Positions 25,901 to 38,400 of a stretch of DNA of 64,000 nt are shown here, in pieces (position 1 is the first letter of the stretch; each line of letters opens with the position of its first letter). The stretch lies in assembly GCA_002104945.1 (NCBI GenBank), contig MCFH01000002.1, forward strand, positions 682,001 through 746,000. The letters are read 5' to 3'. Source of the stretch: Piromyces finnis. Its lineage: Eukaryota; Neocallimastigomycota; Neocallimastigomycetes; Neocallimastigales; Neocallimastigaceae. The notes beneath the pieces were generated by a model. The model saw nothing but the letters and a program-made list of their open reading frames with translations, was not told the origin of the DNA and made no database searches. A program made the translations under genes and the position numbers.

Positions 25901-28900
25901 TAATGCTTTTCAACAGACAATTGGTTCCAACTGCCGCTTTTGAAAAGTTAAATCCAAAAATTGATGTTGATGGTTTGGGTATTCGTGTTGCTGATAAAAA
26001 TGAACCATTAGTCAAGATTAATGGTAAGATTAATACTCCATTCCGTGCTGCTGTTAACTCTTTTGGTTTTGGTGGTGCTAATGCTAATGCTATTTTAGAA
26101 TCTGTTGATAAAATTGATGTCGAATCAGTTGATATTGTCAAGAGAGGCAATACCTTACCATTAATGGTTACTCTTACTGGTTTCAGTGCTAAGGCATTAG
26201 TTAGTGTTGTTAAGGAATACATGAAATTACCGGTAAAACAACTTTTACCAAAACTTTATTTAATGACAACTACAAGACAAATACATTCTCATCGTGTTAC
26301 CTTCTTATTAGATGATGCCAATGAATTTTATGAATTAGCTAATGCTTTTGTAAACAATCAACCACATCCAAAGGTTATTCATCATCTTGTTAAGGCCTCC
26401 CATAAGCAAGGTATTACTTTTGTTTTTAGAGGTATTAGTGAGTTAAAAACCAATTTAGGTTATAGCTTATACCAAAATAATAAAATGTTTGCTGATGTTG
26501 TTGACTATTGTGACAAGATTCTTGAGAAGATTAGCCAGGGCTACTCTGTTAAGAAAAACACCGGTCTTTTCTTAAAGGAAAACTTAGATGCTGCTACCCT
26601 TCAAAGTCCAAAGATTTCTGTTGTTGGTAGTGGTATGATCCAACTTGCTATGGCTCATCTTTTAAAGACCTATGGTATTGTTCCATCCTCTGTTGTTGGT
26701 TACAATACTGGTGAAATCGCTGCTGCTTATGCCACTGGTATTATTTCTTTAGAAGATGCCATTCTTATTTTATACCAATTTAGTAATATATTAGAAAAGG
26801 TCCCAGGTAAGGAAGATATCTATACCCTTGAACTTGGTTGTTCTGCTGAACAAGCTCAATCTAGCATAATTAATCAACTCTCTACTTCCGCTTATATTAC
26901 TGGTAATAATGCTAGCAATATTTGTACACTTTGTGGTAGTAGTGCTGCCTTAAACCAAGCTATTCAATTAGCTCAACAATCCAATATTCCAATTTTATCT
27001 AATTTAATTCCAGGATCATGTGGTATTTGTACTCCATTCCTTAACAATTTCAAGAATGAATTCCATGAAGCCTTAAAGGACATTGGTAGCCGCTGCAAAG
27101 CTCCAGCAACTCCATTTATCTCAACTACTTTAAGTCAACCATTCAATGGTCCATTAAATGAATATTATTGGTGGGCTAACTTTACTAGTACTGTTAACTT
27201 TAATGTTGCTCTTTCCCTTGCTATGAATGAACAACAAAAAGGTAGTGGATATATTTTAGATGTTGGCTGTGGTTATTCCAATGCTCTTTTCAACAATTAT
27301 CTTGCTTCATACGCCGAAGCTGATAAAATCTTTGCTACCCATGATGTAACTGGTGCCAACGATGCTCTTGCTTTCGTATATACTATTGCTAATCTTTTTG
27401 AAAGAAATGCTATTCCATTACCTTCAATGGATAAATTATGGGAAACTAGTGCCGATGTTATTGGTGTAGACGCTTTCAAAAAAATAAGAAGTGTTAACTT
27501 TATTTTACCACCACATGTCTGGGAACATAAGACTATTAAGAAGGCTTACAATAAGGAAATTTTCATTAGTTTAAAGAAGAATCAAGAACTTACTGAAAAA
27601 CAAAAGGAACAAGTTAGTTTAACTGGTGGTATCACTGTAGACCATGATAACAAGTACAATGTTGAAATTGAAAAGTTAAAAAAAGAAATTAATGAAATTT
27701 CTCAAAAAGAAGCTAAGAAGGCTCAAGAAGTTGCCAAGGAAAATGCTAAGAAAATTGAAGACATGAAAAAGCAATTTGAATTAGAAAAGGAACAAGAAAT
27801 CAAAAAGAGGGTTGATGAAGAAAAAAAGATTATTTTAAAGGAAGCTAGGGGTTATATTACTAATGAAATGACAAAGTTAAGAAAGAGCGCTGCTAATTCT
27901 AGAACTGCTTCACCATTACCAGTTAAGACTCCAGCCGAAAAGATTCCAGCTGCTCCAGCTGTTATGCATTACTCTGGTAATAATGAATCATGGAATTATG
28001 AAAATCATAAATATTTAGTAGACCATGTTGTTGGAAAGGATGTTGTCTTCCCAGCTGCTGGTAGTGTTAGTCGTGCAATGTATGGTTTCAAACAAAGTAG
28101 AGGTGAATATAACTTTGATAACACTCGTAACATTGTCTTTGAAAATCTTGAATTCTTAAACTTGGCTGTCTTCCAAAAGTCTGCTCAAGAACAATTAAAT
28201 AAAAAGGGACCAATTCCACTTTCTCTTGTTGAAGAAGGTGAAGGAAAGTTCAGTATTGTTCAAAAGAATGGTATTCCAGTAAGTAAGGGTCAATTCTATG
28301 AGCCACAACTTACTCAAAGTAAGGAAGAAAACGCTAACTTATTAGATGATGTTCCACCATTTGAAGAATTTGTTAACAGATGTTCTACCAAGGTTGGTGG
28401 TAATGGGGTTACTGCTGCTCAATTATACAAAAGAACTGATGCTTTAGGTCTTATGTACGGTCCAAACTTCCAACTTGTTCAAAATGGAAGAGCCGGTGAT
28501 AATGTTGGTTATGCTCGTATTGAGGTCGATGAAGAAAAGTCTAAATTAATTTGCCATCCAGCTGTTCTTGATGCATGCTTCCATTCTATTATTGGAACAG
28601 GTATTGCTAATGGTGACCGTCAACCATTACCAAACAAGATTAAAAAATTCATTATGGGTCGCGGTGGTTATTTCCCACAAGGTACAATTATTTGTGCTGC
28701 TGATATTATTAAACACGATTTAAAGAATGTTGTTGTCAATATATACATTTATGATGAAGAAAAGAAACCAATTGCCAAGATAGAAGAAATGGACATGATC
28801 ATCCGCCAACTTAATGTATTAAATAATAAAAGATGGATTAAGTATATGGGTGAAGAAGTTTTGGCCTCATCTCAACAAGATTTATTACCACTTCAAAATA

Positions 28901-31900
28901 GTTCTGCTGTTTTAATTATTGGTGAAAAACAACAAGAATCAGAAATCACATCCATATTATTACCACGTATTGCACCATTACAATCTGTAATCTATATGAT
29001 TTTAGATAATTATGATGAACAATTTAAGGCCATGCTTAGTTCAAATGTCTTAATTCCACAAACTACTTTAGTTATTGATGTCAGATACTTGGTTAATCCA
29101 TCCATAGATTATGCCTTCACTACAATGAAATTATTAATCGAAAATAACTTCAACCTTGTCTATGGTAATATTGACTCTGCTAATAAATTAGTCATTGACG
29201 AAACTTACCAAAACATGGCTTTCGGTAACAGTATTGCTGGTTTATTACAAGTAGCTCGTGCTGAATCTAAGAATAACTTAATCTTTTCTATTCAATCCGA
29301 AAACCTTGATAAATTCACCCATGGTTTATTACGTGGTAACTTAAGAATTGAAGATCCAGATATTAGAGTAAAGGAAGATTATAGAATTACTGCTCAAAGA
29401 ATTATTAAAAATCCAGTTATTCCAGAAATTAAAACCAAGAATTACACTTTAGAACACAGTAGTACTGGTCAAATTGGTAAATTAAAGTTCCGTGAAGTTT
29501 TCGGTTTACCAGAATGTGGTCCAGACGAAATTATTATTAAGATTCAAAGTGTTGCCCTTCAATTTAAAGATATTATGAGTGTCATGAATAATTTACCAGG
29601 TTACAATGTATATGAACCAGGTATGGAAAGTAATGGTTATGTTGTTAAGATTGGTGAAAATGCTAAGAAGCACGTTAATTTCAAGATTGGACAACCTGTC
29701 TTTGCCTTTACTCATAAATATGGACATATGGTTTCTACCTATGGTAAAGCTCACTATAAGTTGGTTAAGCCAATGATCAATAATGATATGAATCCAGAAA
29801 ACTACAGTTCTGTTGTTGTCATGGGTACTGTATTATATGCTATTCGTGATCGTGCTGGTGGCATTAAACCAGGTCAAAGTATTTTAATTCAGTCAGCAGC
29901 TGGTGGTGTTGGTCAAGCTGCTATTAAATTATGTCAATACTGGGGTGCTAAGGTATATGTCAGTACTTCTGCTCGTAAGAGAAAATACTTGGAGGACTTG
30001 TATGGATTAGAACACATTACAGATTCCAGAAATCCAAAGACTTTCTATGAAGATATTATGAAGTGGACCAACAACGAAGGTGTGGACTTTGTCTTAAATG
30101 CTCTTGCTGGTGATGGTATTACCTATGGTCTTAAGTGCTTAAAGAAAGGAGGTCGTTTCATTGAAATTGGAAAGAAAAACATTATTATCAATACTCCATT
30201 AGGTTTAAAGAGTTTAATGAATAATATCAACTTCTGCTCTGCTCATATTGATTTATTAGATGTTGACAAGCTTTCTAGTTTAATGAACGAATCCTTTAAA
30301 CTTATCAACACCGGTAAAATTACACCAATTCCAGTTACCCAAGTCCCAATTAAGAAGTACCTTTCTGCCTTCTTCAACCTTGCTTCTGGTAACAATGTTG
30401 GTAAGACTTGTATTGTTATGGATGATGAATATGAACCATCTTGTAAACCAGTTAATCTTGTAAAAGAGGATAAATCATACATCATTACTGGTGCTTTTGG
30501 TGGTGTTGGTTTACGTGTTGCCTTATGGCTTCAATTAAGAGGTGCCAAAAACATTGTTTTAACTACCTCTGGAAATGCTGCCAAACGTAATAAGAACCCA
30601 ATTGTTGAAGGTCTTCGTAGTAAGGGTGTTAACGTTACCGTTTGTCAATGTGACATTTCAAATATTAATGCTGTTCGTAAATTATTCCAAGAAACTACTC
30701 CACAAGTTGGTGGTATTTTCCATCTTGCTAACAAATTCTTACCAGGTTTAATTCCAAGAACTTCATTAGAACAATTCCATATTGCTTACGATCCAAAGGC
30801 TAAAGGTGCTTTAAATCTTCATCTTGTTAGTAAGGATTACCCAATAGATATGTTTGTCTTATTCTCTTCTGTCCTTGATTTATTAGGTAATAAGGGTCAA
30901 GCTGCTTATGGTGCTGCTAATTCCTTCCTTGGTTCTTTAGTTGAATTCCGTCGTTCCAAAGGTTTATGTGGTTCTTGTATTTCTTTACCAGCCATGAAGG
31001 GATCTGGTTACCTTGCCCAATTCAAACAAGAAAGACAAGCTAAGGGATTTGAAGGTTTAATTACCATGCTTGATTCTGACGATTTACCAGAATTATTAGA
31101 TGAAGCAATTCATTACAGTATGCCACCAAACGTTCTTATTCTTGATGAAGTTGCTAAGATCGATGTCCATACCGATGAAGTTGCTCCAACCACTTTAATT
31201 TATAAGCATCTTCGTTACCCAGATGCTAAGGATCCAGTATGTGAATTCAAGACCTTCCCACCAATTACTGTTTTAGAAAAGGAAAAGCAATACAACATTC
31301 CAAAGAATAAATATATCGCTAATGCTATTCCTGTTTCCACTACCATACCAACTCCAATGAAGCGTTCCTATTCTCCATCAACTAGTGTTGATAGTGATAA
31401 TACTATCGATGAATCTGCTCATGCTAAGACAGTTGATAATAAAATATTATTAAATGCTACTACATTGGACAGTCGTCGTTCTTATTCTCCATCACTTCAA
31501 CGTAAGCATATTCTTGAAAAGGTTAAACCACAAGCCTTTGCTGAAGATGATATCATCATCAGACCAACTGAAAAAGTTGTTTTCCTTACATTAAACAGAC
31601 CAGGTAGTATGAATGATTTACATGCTAATATGATGAGAAAAATCATTTCTGCTATTGATACCCAAAAAGCTCTTGTTATTGAAGGATCTGGTGATAACTT
31701 CTGTATGGGATGGACTTCTTCCAGTATGAATAAACACGAAACAACCGAAAACATATATCAACTTTATGGTGAATTAATAAAGAAGATGAATAAGGTTACC
31801 CAACCAATTGTTACTATCTGTAAGGGTGTTGTCTTTGGTGGTGGTATGATCTTCCCATGTATGTCAGATATTGTCATTGCTGAAAACAACGCTGTCTTTA

Positions 31901-34287
31901 GTTTCTATGAAAACCGCTTAAAGCAAATACCATTCATTCTTTCTAAAGCTGCTCAAAACAGAATAAAGCACAGTCAAATAAAGAAGATGTTCTTAATTGA
32001 AAAAGAAGCTGATATTGAAGAGGCTATTAATATGGAATTAGTAGATATTTCAGTTCCAGCTGATAAATTAGAAATGGAAAAGAAGAGTGTTCTTAGACGT
32101 ATTAATACACTTGATCCAACTGTTTTAAAGATTACCAAGGAAAATATTAAGGATGCAGAATTATCTTTGGAAGGCGCTTTAATTCGTTCCGCTTCAAATA
32201 AAACTACTTCATTTACTGGTCAAGCCATGGATCTTGTTAGTTTAGAATTATTAGAACCAAAAATCTATCTTCTTGAAATTAAAACTAACATCATTAATCC
32301 AGAAATCGCAGCTCAAATTGGAAATGCTTTCGAACAAATGAAAGAAAAGGATGATGCTCATGTCTTAATTGTTAAGTGCAATGGTGATGACTTCTGTCAA
32401 GGTTTTGATGCTGAATTCCTTAATAGCATATCCAATAAAACAAAGGGTCAATTAGCCAATGAAATTTATAATATTTACAAGAACTACAGTAAGAGTTCTG
32501 AATTAACCATTCCAGTTCTTTGCTGTCTTAATGGATCTGTTATGAATGCTGGTTTGAACTTTGCCTTAACCTCTGATTGGAGAGTCGCCACCAGAGAAAC
32601 TTGTCTTTCCTTCATTAATAAAACCAAAACTGTTGACTCTTCAGTCATGATGAGTCACAGTTTACAAGATTTTATAGGTCGTGGTAAGAGTTTTAATATG
32701 ATCTTCAACTATGATAATACTACCAACAATGCTATTGAAGCCCATAAACAAGGTATCATTCAAGAATTAGTTGCTAACCAAAGCCAATTATTAGATGCTG
32801 CTTTAGTTAAGGCTAGAATTATTGCTTCTGCTCCATTAAAGGGTATTAATCATTCTCTCAATTTAATGAGAATTCCATATGATAATTCCTCTTTAATGAA
32901 AGAAGCTTATACCTTTGCTAGTATTTTAAAGGATAAAATGGGTGGTTTCCACGAAACTGTTCTTCCAAAATCACAAACCCATTTCCAAAGTCAAATCCGT
33001 ACAACTCAAAATAATGCTGCTTCAGTCAAATCAGCTAGTCATGGAAGAAAAGCTGAAAACGTTGGTATCATTGGATTAGCTACCTACATTCCAAGTAGTA
33101 CTGTTAATATGACCAAATTAGAAGCGCATGATAATTGTCAAGGTAAATATACTATTAGTTTAGGACAAAAGTACATGTCATTAACTGCACCAAATGAAGA
33201 TGTTGTATCCATGGCTTTAAATGCTGTTAAACGTTTAATGAAGAAGATGAACTTAAAGCCAAGTGATATTGGTAGAATTCAAATTGGTACTGAAACACCA
33301 GTTGATTTAAGTAAGAGTGTCAAGACCTTTATTGTTGAACAATTCTTTGAACAAGGAATTACTGACATTGAAGGTGTTGATAATGTTAATGCTTGCTTCG
33401 GTTCTACTGCTGCCTTATTCGATACTGTAGCTTGGATGCAAAGTGACTTCTGGAATGGTAGATATGCTATTGTTGTAGGTACTGATATTTCTCAAGGTGA
33501 GGATATTTATCACTTCCTTACTGGTTCATCAGCCGTTGCATTATTAATTGGTCCAAACGCTAATTTAGTTGTTGAGCCAGAACGTGGTATTTTCAGTAAT
33601 AGTACTTTTGACTTTTATAAGCCATATGGTTACAAAAACCATTACCCAGTAGTTGATGGTAAATACTCTATAGATTGTTACCTTTCTTCCTTAAAGAGTT
33701 GTTATGAACAACTTAAGAAGAAGACTGGTTCTGAAACCGAATTCCTTGATCATCAATTTAGTGTTTTCCATAATTCAAGTGTTAGTTTAACTAGAAAGGG
33801 TTTCAATACTTTAATTGAACAAGAAATTTCCAAAGTACTTCCAAATGCCAAGATAATTGAAAAGAGAAAATTCATTTCAAATGTTTACAAAGAAAGAGTT
33901 GAAGCCTCTACTTTAATGACAGCTAATATGGGTTGTATGTACAATGCTTCTGTTCTTAATGGTATTATTTCCTTAAATGAATCTTTAACCCCAGAAGATA
34001 TTGGCAAACGTGTTTTGGTTTACTCTTTCGGTTCAGGATCTGTTGGTGCTCTTTGGACTTTACGTATTGATGGCTTAGCTGAAAAGGATGATTTAGTTAA
34101 TAGATTGAATAGTCGTAATGAAGTTTCAGTAGATACATACTTTGAAATTAGAAAATTATGGCTTGAAGAGATTAAAAAGTTTGGACGTTCATACAAGAAG
34201 GATCAATTTGAACTTCAAATCCGTGAAGGTGATTATTATTTATCAAGTGTTTCCCTTGATGGTGTACGTAAATATGAAATTGCTTAA
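22957..34287 (+). CDS. PKS-HMGS megaenzyme: AOS*-KS-AT*-DH-psiKR-ER-KR-ECH-ECH-HMGS
   Basis: Three exons (22957-23097, 23247-23433, 23876-34287) give 3579 residues. Domains in order: alpha-oxoamine-synthase-like, ~50-380, with PLP Asp208 and His211 kept but Tyr242 in place of the Schiff-base Lys. KS, ~425-850, with triad Cys593, His728, His770. AT, ~880-1260, with the GHSxG elbow changed to GYNTG (Asn1053), so it looks dead. Coiled coil, ~1368-1448. DH, ~1480-1765 (His1493, Asp1675). Structural pseudo-KR, ~1770-1950. ER, ~1960-2290, with SAAGGVG at 2116-2122. KR, ~2310-2580 (TGAFGGVG; Lys2417, Ser2441, Tyr2454). Linker with two RSYSPS motifs. Two ECH/crotonase domains, ~2672-2885 and ~2898-3129. 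HMG-CoA synthase, 3172-3579 (Glu3249, Cys3283, His3408). No ACP or thioesterase motif is visible. Inferred role: fully reducing polyketide assembly with beta-branching, relying on carrier and extender supplied in trans. Product unknown. Domain calls are strong; the pathway is inference. Confidence 0.93.
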
Positions 34288-34633
34288 ATGAAAAAGAAAA
34301 AAAAATTTAAAAATCTAAAATGAAAAAAAGCTTTTATCTCGCATTTATCATAAATTCTATATATATATAAAAAAAAAGAAAAGAAAAGAAAAGAAAAAGA
34401 AAAGAAAAAAATATATATTTAAATGACTTTATTTTTACAAAATAAGATATTTTAATAGTAATCATTTAATTTAAAAGATTGAAATTAAAGTAAAACGAAA
34501 ATATATATATATTTAATAATATTTAATAATGTTAATTAAATTTATAGAAAAAGAAAACTCCTAACTAGAATGCATGTATAATAATTAATATATATATTAA
34601 TAATTATATATTATAACATTTATAACTAATAGA

Positions 34634-34638
<5 letters not shown>

Positions 34639-34679
<41 letters not shown>
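34639..34679. repeat. Poly(A) tract, 41 bases
   Basis: The longest homopolymer in the window, ~350 bases past the megaenzyme stop codon. Confidence 0.95.
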
Positions 34680-34681
<2 letters not shown>

Positions 34682-34890
34682 AAAGAAAAAGAAAATTACA
34701 TAAATTAATAATAGTATAGTTCATAGTTTATATTTAAAACAAAAATATTTAAAAAAAAAAAATAATAATAATAATAAATAAAAATAAACAAGCAAATTAA
34801 TAAATAAAATTAATAATATTAAAAAAAAAAAAAAAAAATTAAAATGTATTAAATGGAAAAAATATTTTGTGGGTATTTTTTTAATGGTAT

Positions 34891-35030
34891 ACTTTTATTT
34901 TGTTTTGTTTTTATTTTATTTTGTTTTATTTTATTTTGTTTTATTTTTTATTTTTATTTTTATTTTTATTTTTGTTTTTATTTTTATTTTTGTTTTTGTT
35001 TTTGTTTTATTTGCTTTATTTTATTTTATG
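34891..35030. repeat. (TTTTA/TTTTG)n and TTTTTR microsatellite
   Basis: Five- and six-base units of T-runs ended by A or G, strongly strand-asymmetric, in the convergent intergenic space. Confidence 0.88.
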
Positions 35031-35471
35031 TATTGATTTGTTTTATTTATATTTTATTTTATATATTTTAGTTATTCTATTTATTTTTTTAAAAATTTAT
35101 ATAATATGCCTTATTTTATATATTATACTATATTAAAAAAAAAAAAAAAAAAATAGAAAAAAAAACATCTATTTTTGACAAAATAATGTATTTGTATATG
35201 TATATATAATATAAATCATTATTCTAGTATAAATTTAATATGTATTCTCTTTTCTTTGATAATAAAAAAATATTTTTAAAATTTTATTAATATATTGGTA
35301 TGTATTATTATTTATAGTAAGATATTATAATACTAATATTATATATAGATTATAATTTTAACTGTAGTAGAAATTAAAAAAATAAAAAAATTAAAAAATA
35401 AAATAGATATTGAAATATTAAAAGGAAAATTGTTATATTATTAATGAATTAATGAAATAAACAATTGTAAT

Positions 35472-38400
35472 TTAAATCCAAGAGGTCCAACCTTCATACA
35501 TACAAGCTAAATTATCAATATTAATGGCTTGATTAATTACTTTATCAACATGCTTAGTAACATCCATCACTGAAGGATCAATTAATGGATCATAACCGTT
35601 TAATTTATCACGAATTCTGTATAAAATTTTCATTGCTTGTAAATTTCTTTCACTAATTTTTTGGGTATCTGCTACTTCTTCAGGAAGGTTCATTGAGTTA
35701 ATAACGGATTCTTCTTCACTTGGAATTATCATAGTTCTTAATTTATTACTATTATTAGACTCTTTTTCACTCTCACTTTTATCTTTAGATGATGAATTAT
35801 TCTCCTTCTCATTATGCTTTTTGGCACTCTTATTAGTATCTTTAGTATTAATGATATAAGATGTGTTTTCGTCTATATCTTTATTTTCATTAGATAAATA
35901 GTTTGCTTCTATTTCATTCGATAGTCCAATATTTTCTTGAATATTATAGATTATATCATTGTTTTTACTTATTTCCTTATCAATTTCTTCAATGCTATGA
36001 CCTTGTTGTGTATCGGCATCATTATTGAAGTCATTGTTTCTTTCAGTAAATTGGTAATTTTCTTTTATTTGTTTATTTTTTTCATCATATGTATCTTCAA
36101 TATCATTACTATTATTATTTGAAGACTTTTCTTTCTCACTTCCAATAATTTCATCTATAACATTGTTATTGAATTCAATTTCTTCATTAGTTAATGCAGA
36201 ATATGAATCCTTTGACGAATTATTGGATTTATTTATTCTAATACTGATACTACTATTACTACGACTATTATTAATGCCTCTATGATTATGGAATGATCTT
36301 TTGGAAGGCTTGCTATCACTTTGTTCATTATTAATATTTTGAAGATTTATTAATTTATTAGAAATTGTTTCAAATGCACTTATAAGCTCAGATATTCTCT
36401 TTATAAGTACTATTTCGGCTTTATCTACAGATCTTGATATTTTTAATTCATCAATAATTCTAACAAATTCTCTGCAATATGTATCCCATTCACTCCATAA
36501 AGTATTTATCTCTTCTACACAATCTATTGGTTCCTTTATTTTTTCGGCTGGTTTTAAAGCAGTTGAAGTAAGAGCTTGAATATCTTTATAGAGTTTTAAT
36601 GTAATATCAAATGTATTCTTTACAATTTGAATAAAGTCAGCATTAACAATATTTCCATCTATGTTATCCGATTTATTATGAATATCATTTCCCATAATCA
36701 AAAAATTATCATTGATTTCATTATTCAAATTATTCATTGGAAGAGCATGATACTTTGGTTGAAGATTATCATTATCGAATTTTCTATAGAATAAATTACT
36801 TATGTCTGTATCCTTTGCATTTGGATTATTAATGCTAATCATAGTATTGACAAATGCGTCAAATGAAATATTCTTACTATTGTTTTTTGGTGAATTAATA
36901 TCATTATCTTTTCTAATATCTTTATCAGAATAAAATGAATCATTAAATAATCTTATGTTGGAGTTGTCTTGATTTAATACCTTTTCAAATTCCTTTAAAT
37001 TTAAAGAAATAATATAATTAATTTCTTCAGTTTCTTCAGTTTCATCTACTCTTGTTGTTTCTAATGAAATGATTAACGAAGCAAATTCAATTAAATAATT
37101 GAATTTTTGATGCTCACTAAGTAGGAAATTGTCTACTTTTGACTTAATATTATCAATTTCTTGTTTAATATCATCTACGTCATCCTGTCTTATAAGTCCA
37201 TTTAATAATTTCTTTTGAGAATAAGACTCAATAATATTATAAATATTGTTGTAGGTAAGTTCAAGGTTTCTTAATTGACATATAGAATCTTTTAAATTTT
37301 CTATATCCTTTGTGCAAAGCTCAATAATTTGTTTTCTAATTGATTTTGGTGTTGTATAATCTATTTCATCGATGTGTTCTAAATCAATAAATTCTTTACT
37401 ATCACCTGGGTAGTCATCAAATTCTCTTGCTTTTATTAACGGATAATCATTCATTAATTGATATCTTATATAAGTTTCTCTGTTTAACTTTGTAAAATTA
37501 TCTACATATACTACACAACAATTACAATAATAGTATAAATCTTTTCTTAAATATAAATTTATAATATCTTGGAAAGAATCAAAAATATCAATATATTTCT
37601 TTTTATTATATTTCGGTAATTGAATAATACGTTTACTTTCTTGAAGGTAATCTTCAAATTCAGTAAATTTATCTTTTTCTTCAATATCTAAATTAATAAA
37701 TAATTCTGAGAAAATTCTTTTTAATTGGGATGACAATAATTTTAAATATATTTCATCAATAATAAATTTAATGAATTCGTTTATAGATTCAACAACTGAT
37801 TTAAAAGCTGGATTTTCAGAAACTAATACTTTCGTATCTAAATTATTTATCCATGATTGTGAAAATTTATCATCGTTAACAGGTATTGCTTGATAGAATT
37901 GTTTTACTGCTTTATTTGCTTCATTCAAATTTTTTATCTTCAAAACAAAAATTCTATCTTCCAATTTTTCATAGTATTCCTTATCTTCACTATTATTACA
38001 TTCTTCCTTTAAAAGAGATAATAACTCTTCAGCAGGAAGGAAAATATTACTTACAGTTTTATTAAAATATGAATTATTATAGCTATCTGCTGATAAATTA
38101 TTTATTATTCCAGAATATTGATTCTTTATTTCTCTGATATTTTGATAGTTAGAAGTTTGTTCTAATTTGTCAATTTTTTTAGCAATTGATTCAATTAAAT
38201 TAATTTGAATATCAATTGTATTATCATTGATGGAACGTAATAATTGAGGTATAAATGCAAATAAATAATCTTGCGGAATTTTCATTAAACTTCTTGCAAA
38301 TTCAATAAGAATTTCTTGTTCCTTGAAATATCCTTTAAAGAAATTAGCTGAAGTAAAGTTACGTATATCAGCAACTTTAAATAATATTCTTGATAAACTG

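Larger units (their letters stand above)
34288..35471. other. Convergent 3' intergenic region rich in simple repeats
   Basis: Lies between the 3' ends of the megaenzyme gene (+) and SMG1 (-). It contains an AAAAG array (about 34374-34410), a 41-base poly(A) tract and a TTTTR array, and no coding signal. Frames across the TTTTR array encode only Phe/Tyr/Cys or Leu/Phe repeats. Confidence 0.7.

Noticed and set aside
31366-31410. VDS within STSVDSDNTIDES as a possible ACP phosphopantetheine site
   Set aside because: It lacks the preceding Gly and following Leu/Ile, has no surrounding helical ACP sequence, and lies in a Ser/Thr/Asp-rich linker next to an RSYSPS motif.
24702-31754. Several 60-120-codon frames inside the megaenzyme gene
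   Set aside because: All overlap well-conserved catalytic domains in another frame or strand and have no independent signals.
34853-35136. Open frames rich in Phe, Tyr, Cys and Leu
   Set aside because: They are translations of the TTTTR repeat and have no start context, domain or splice support.
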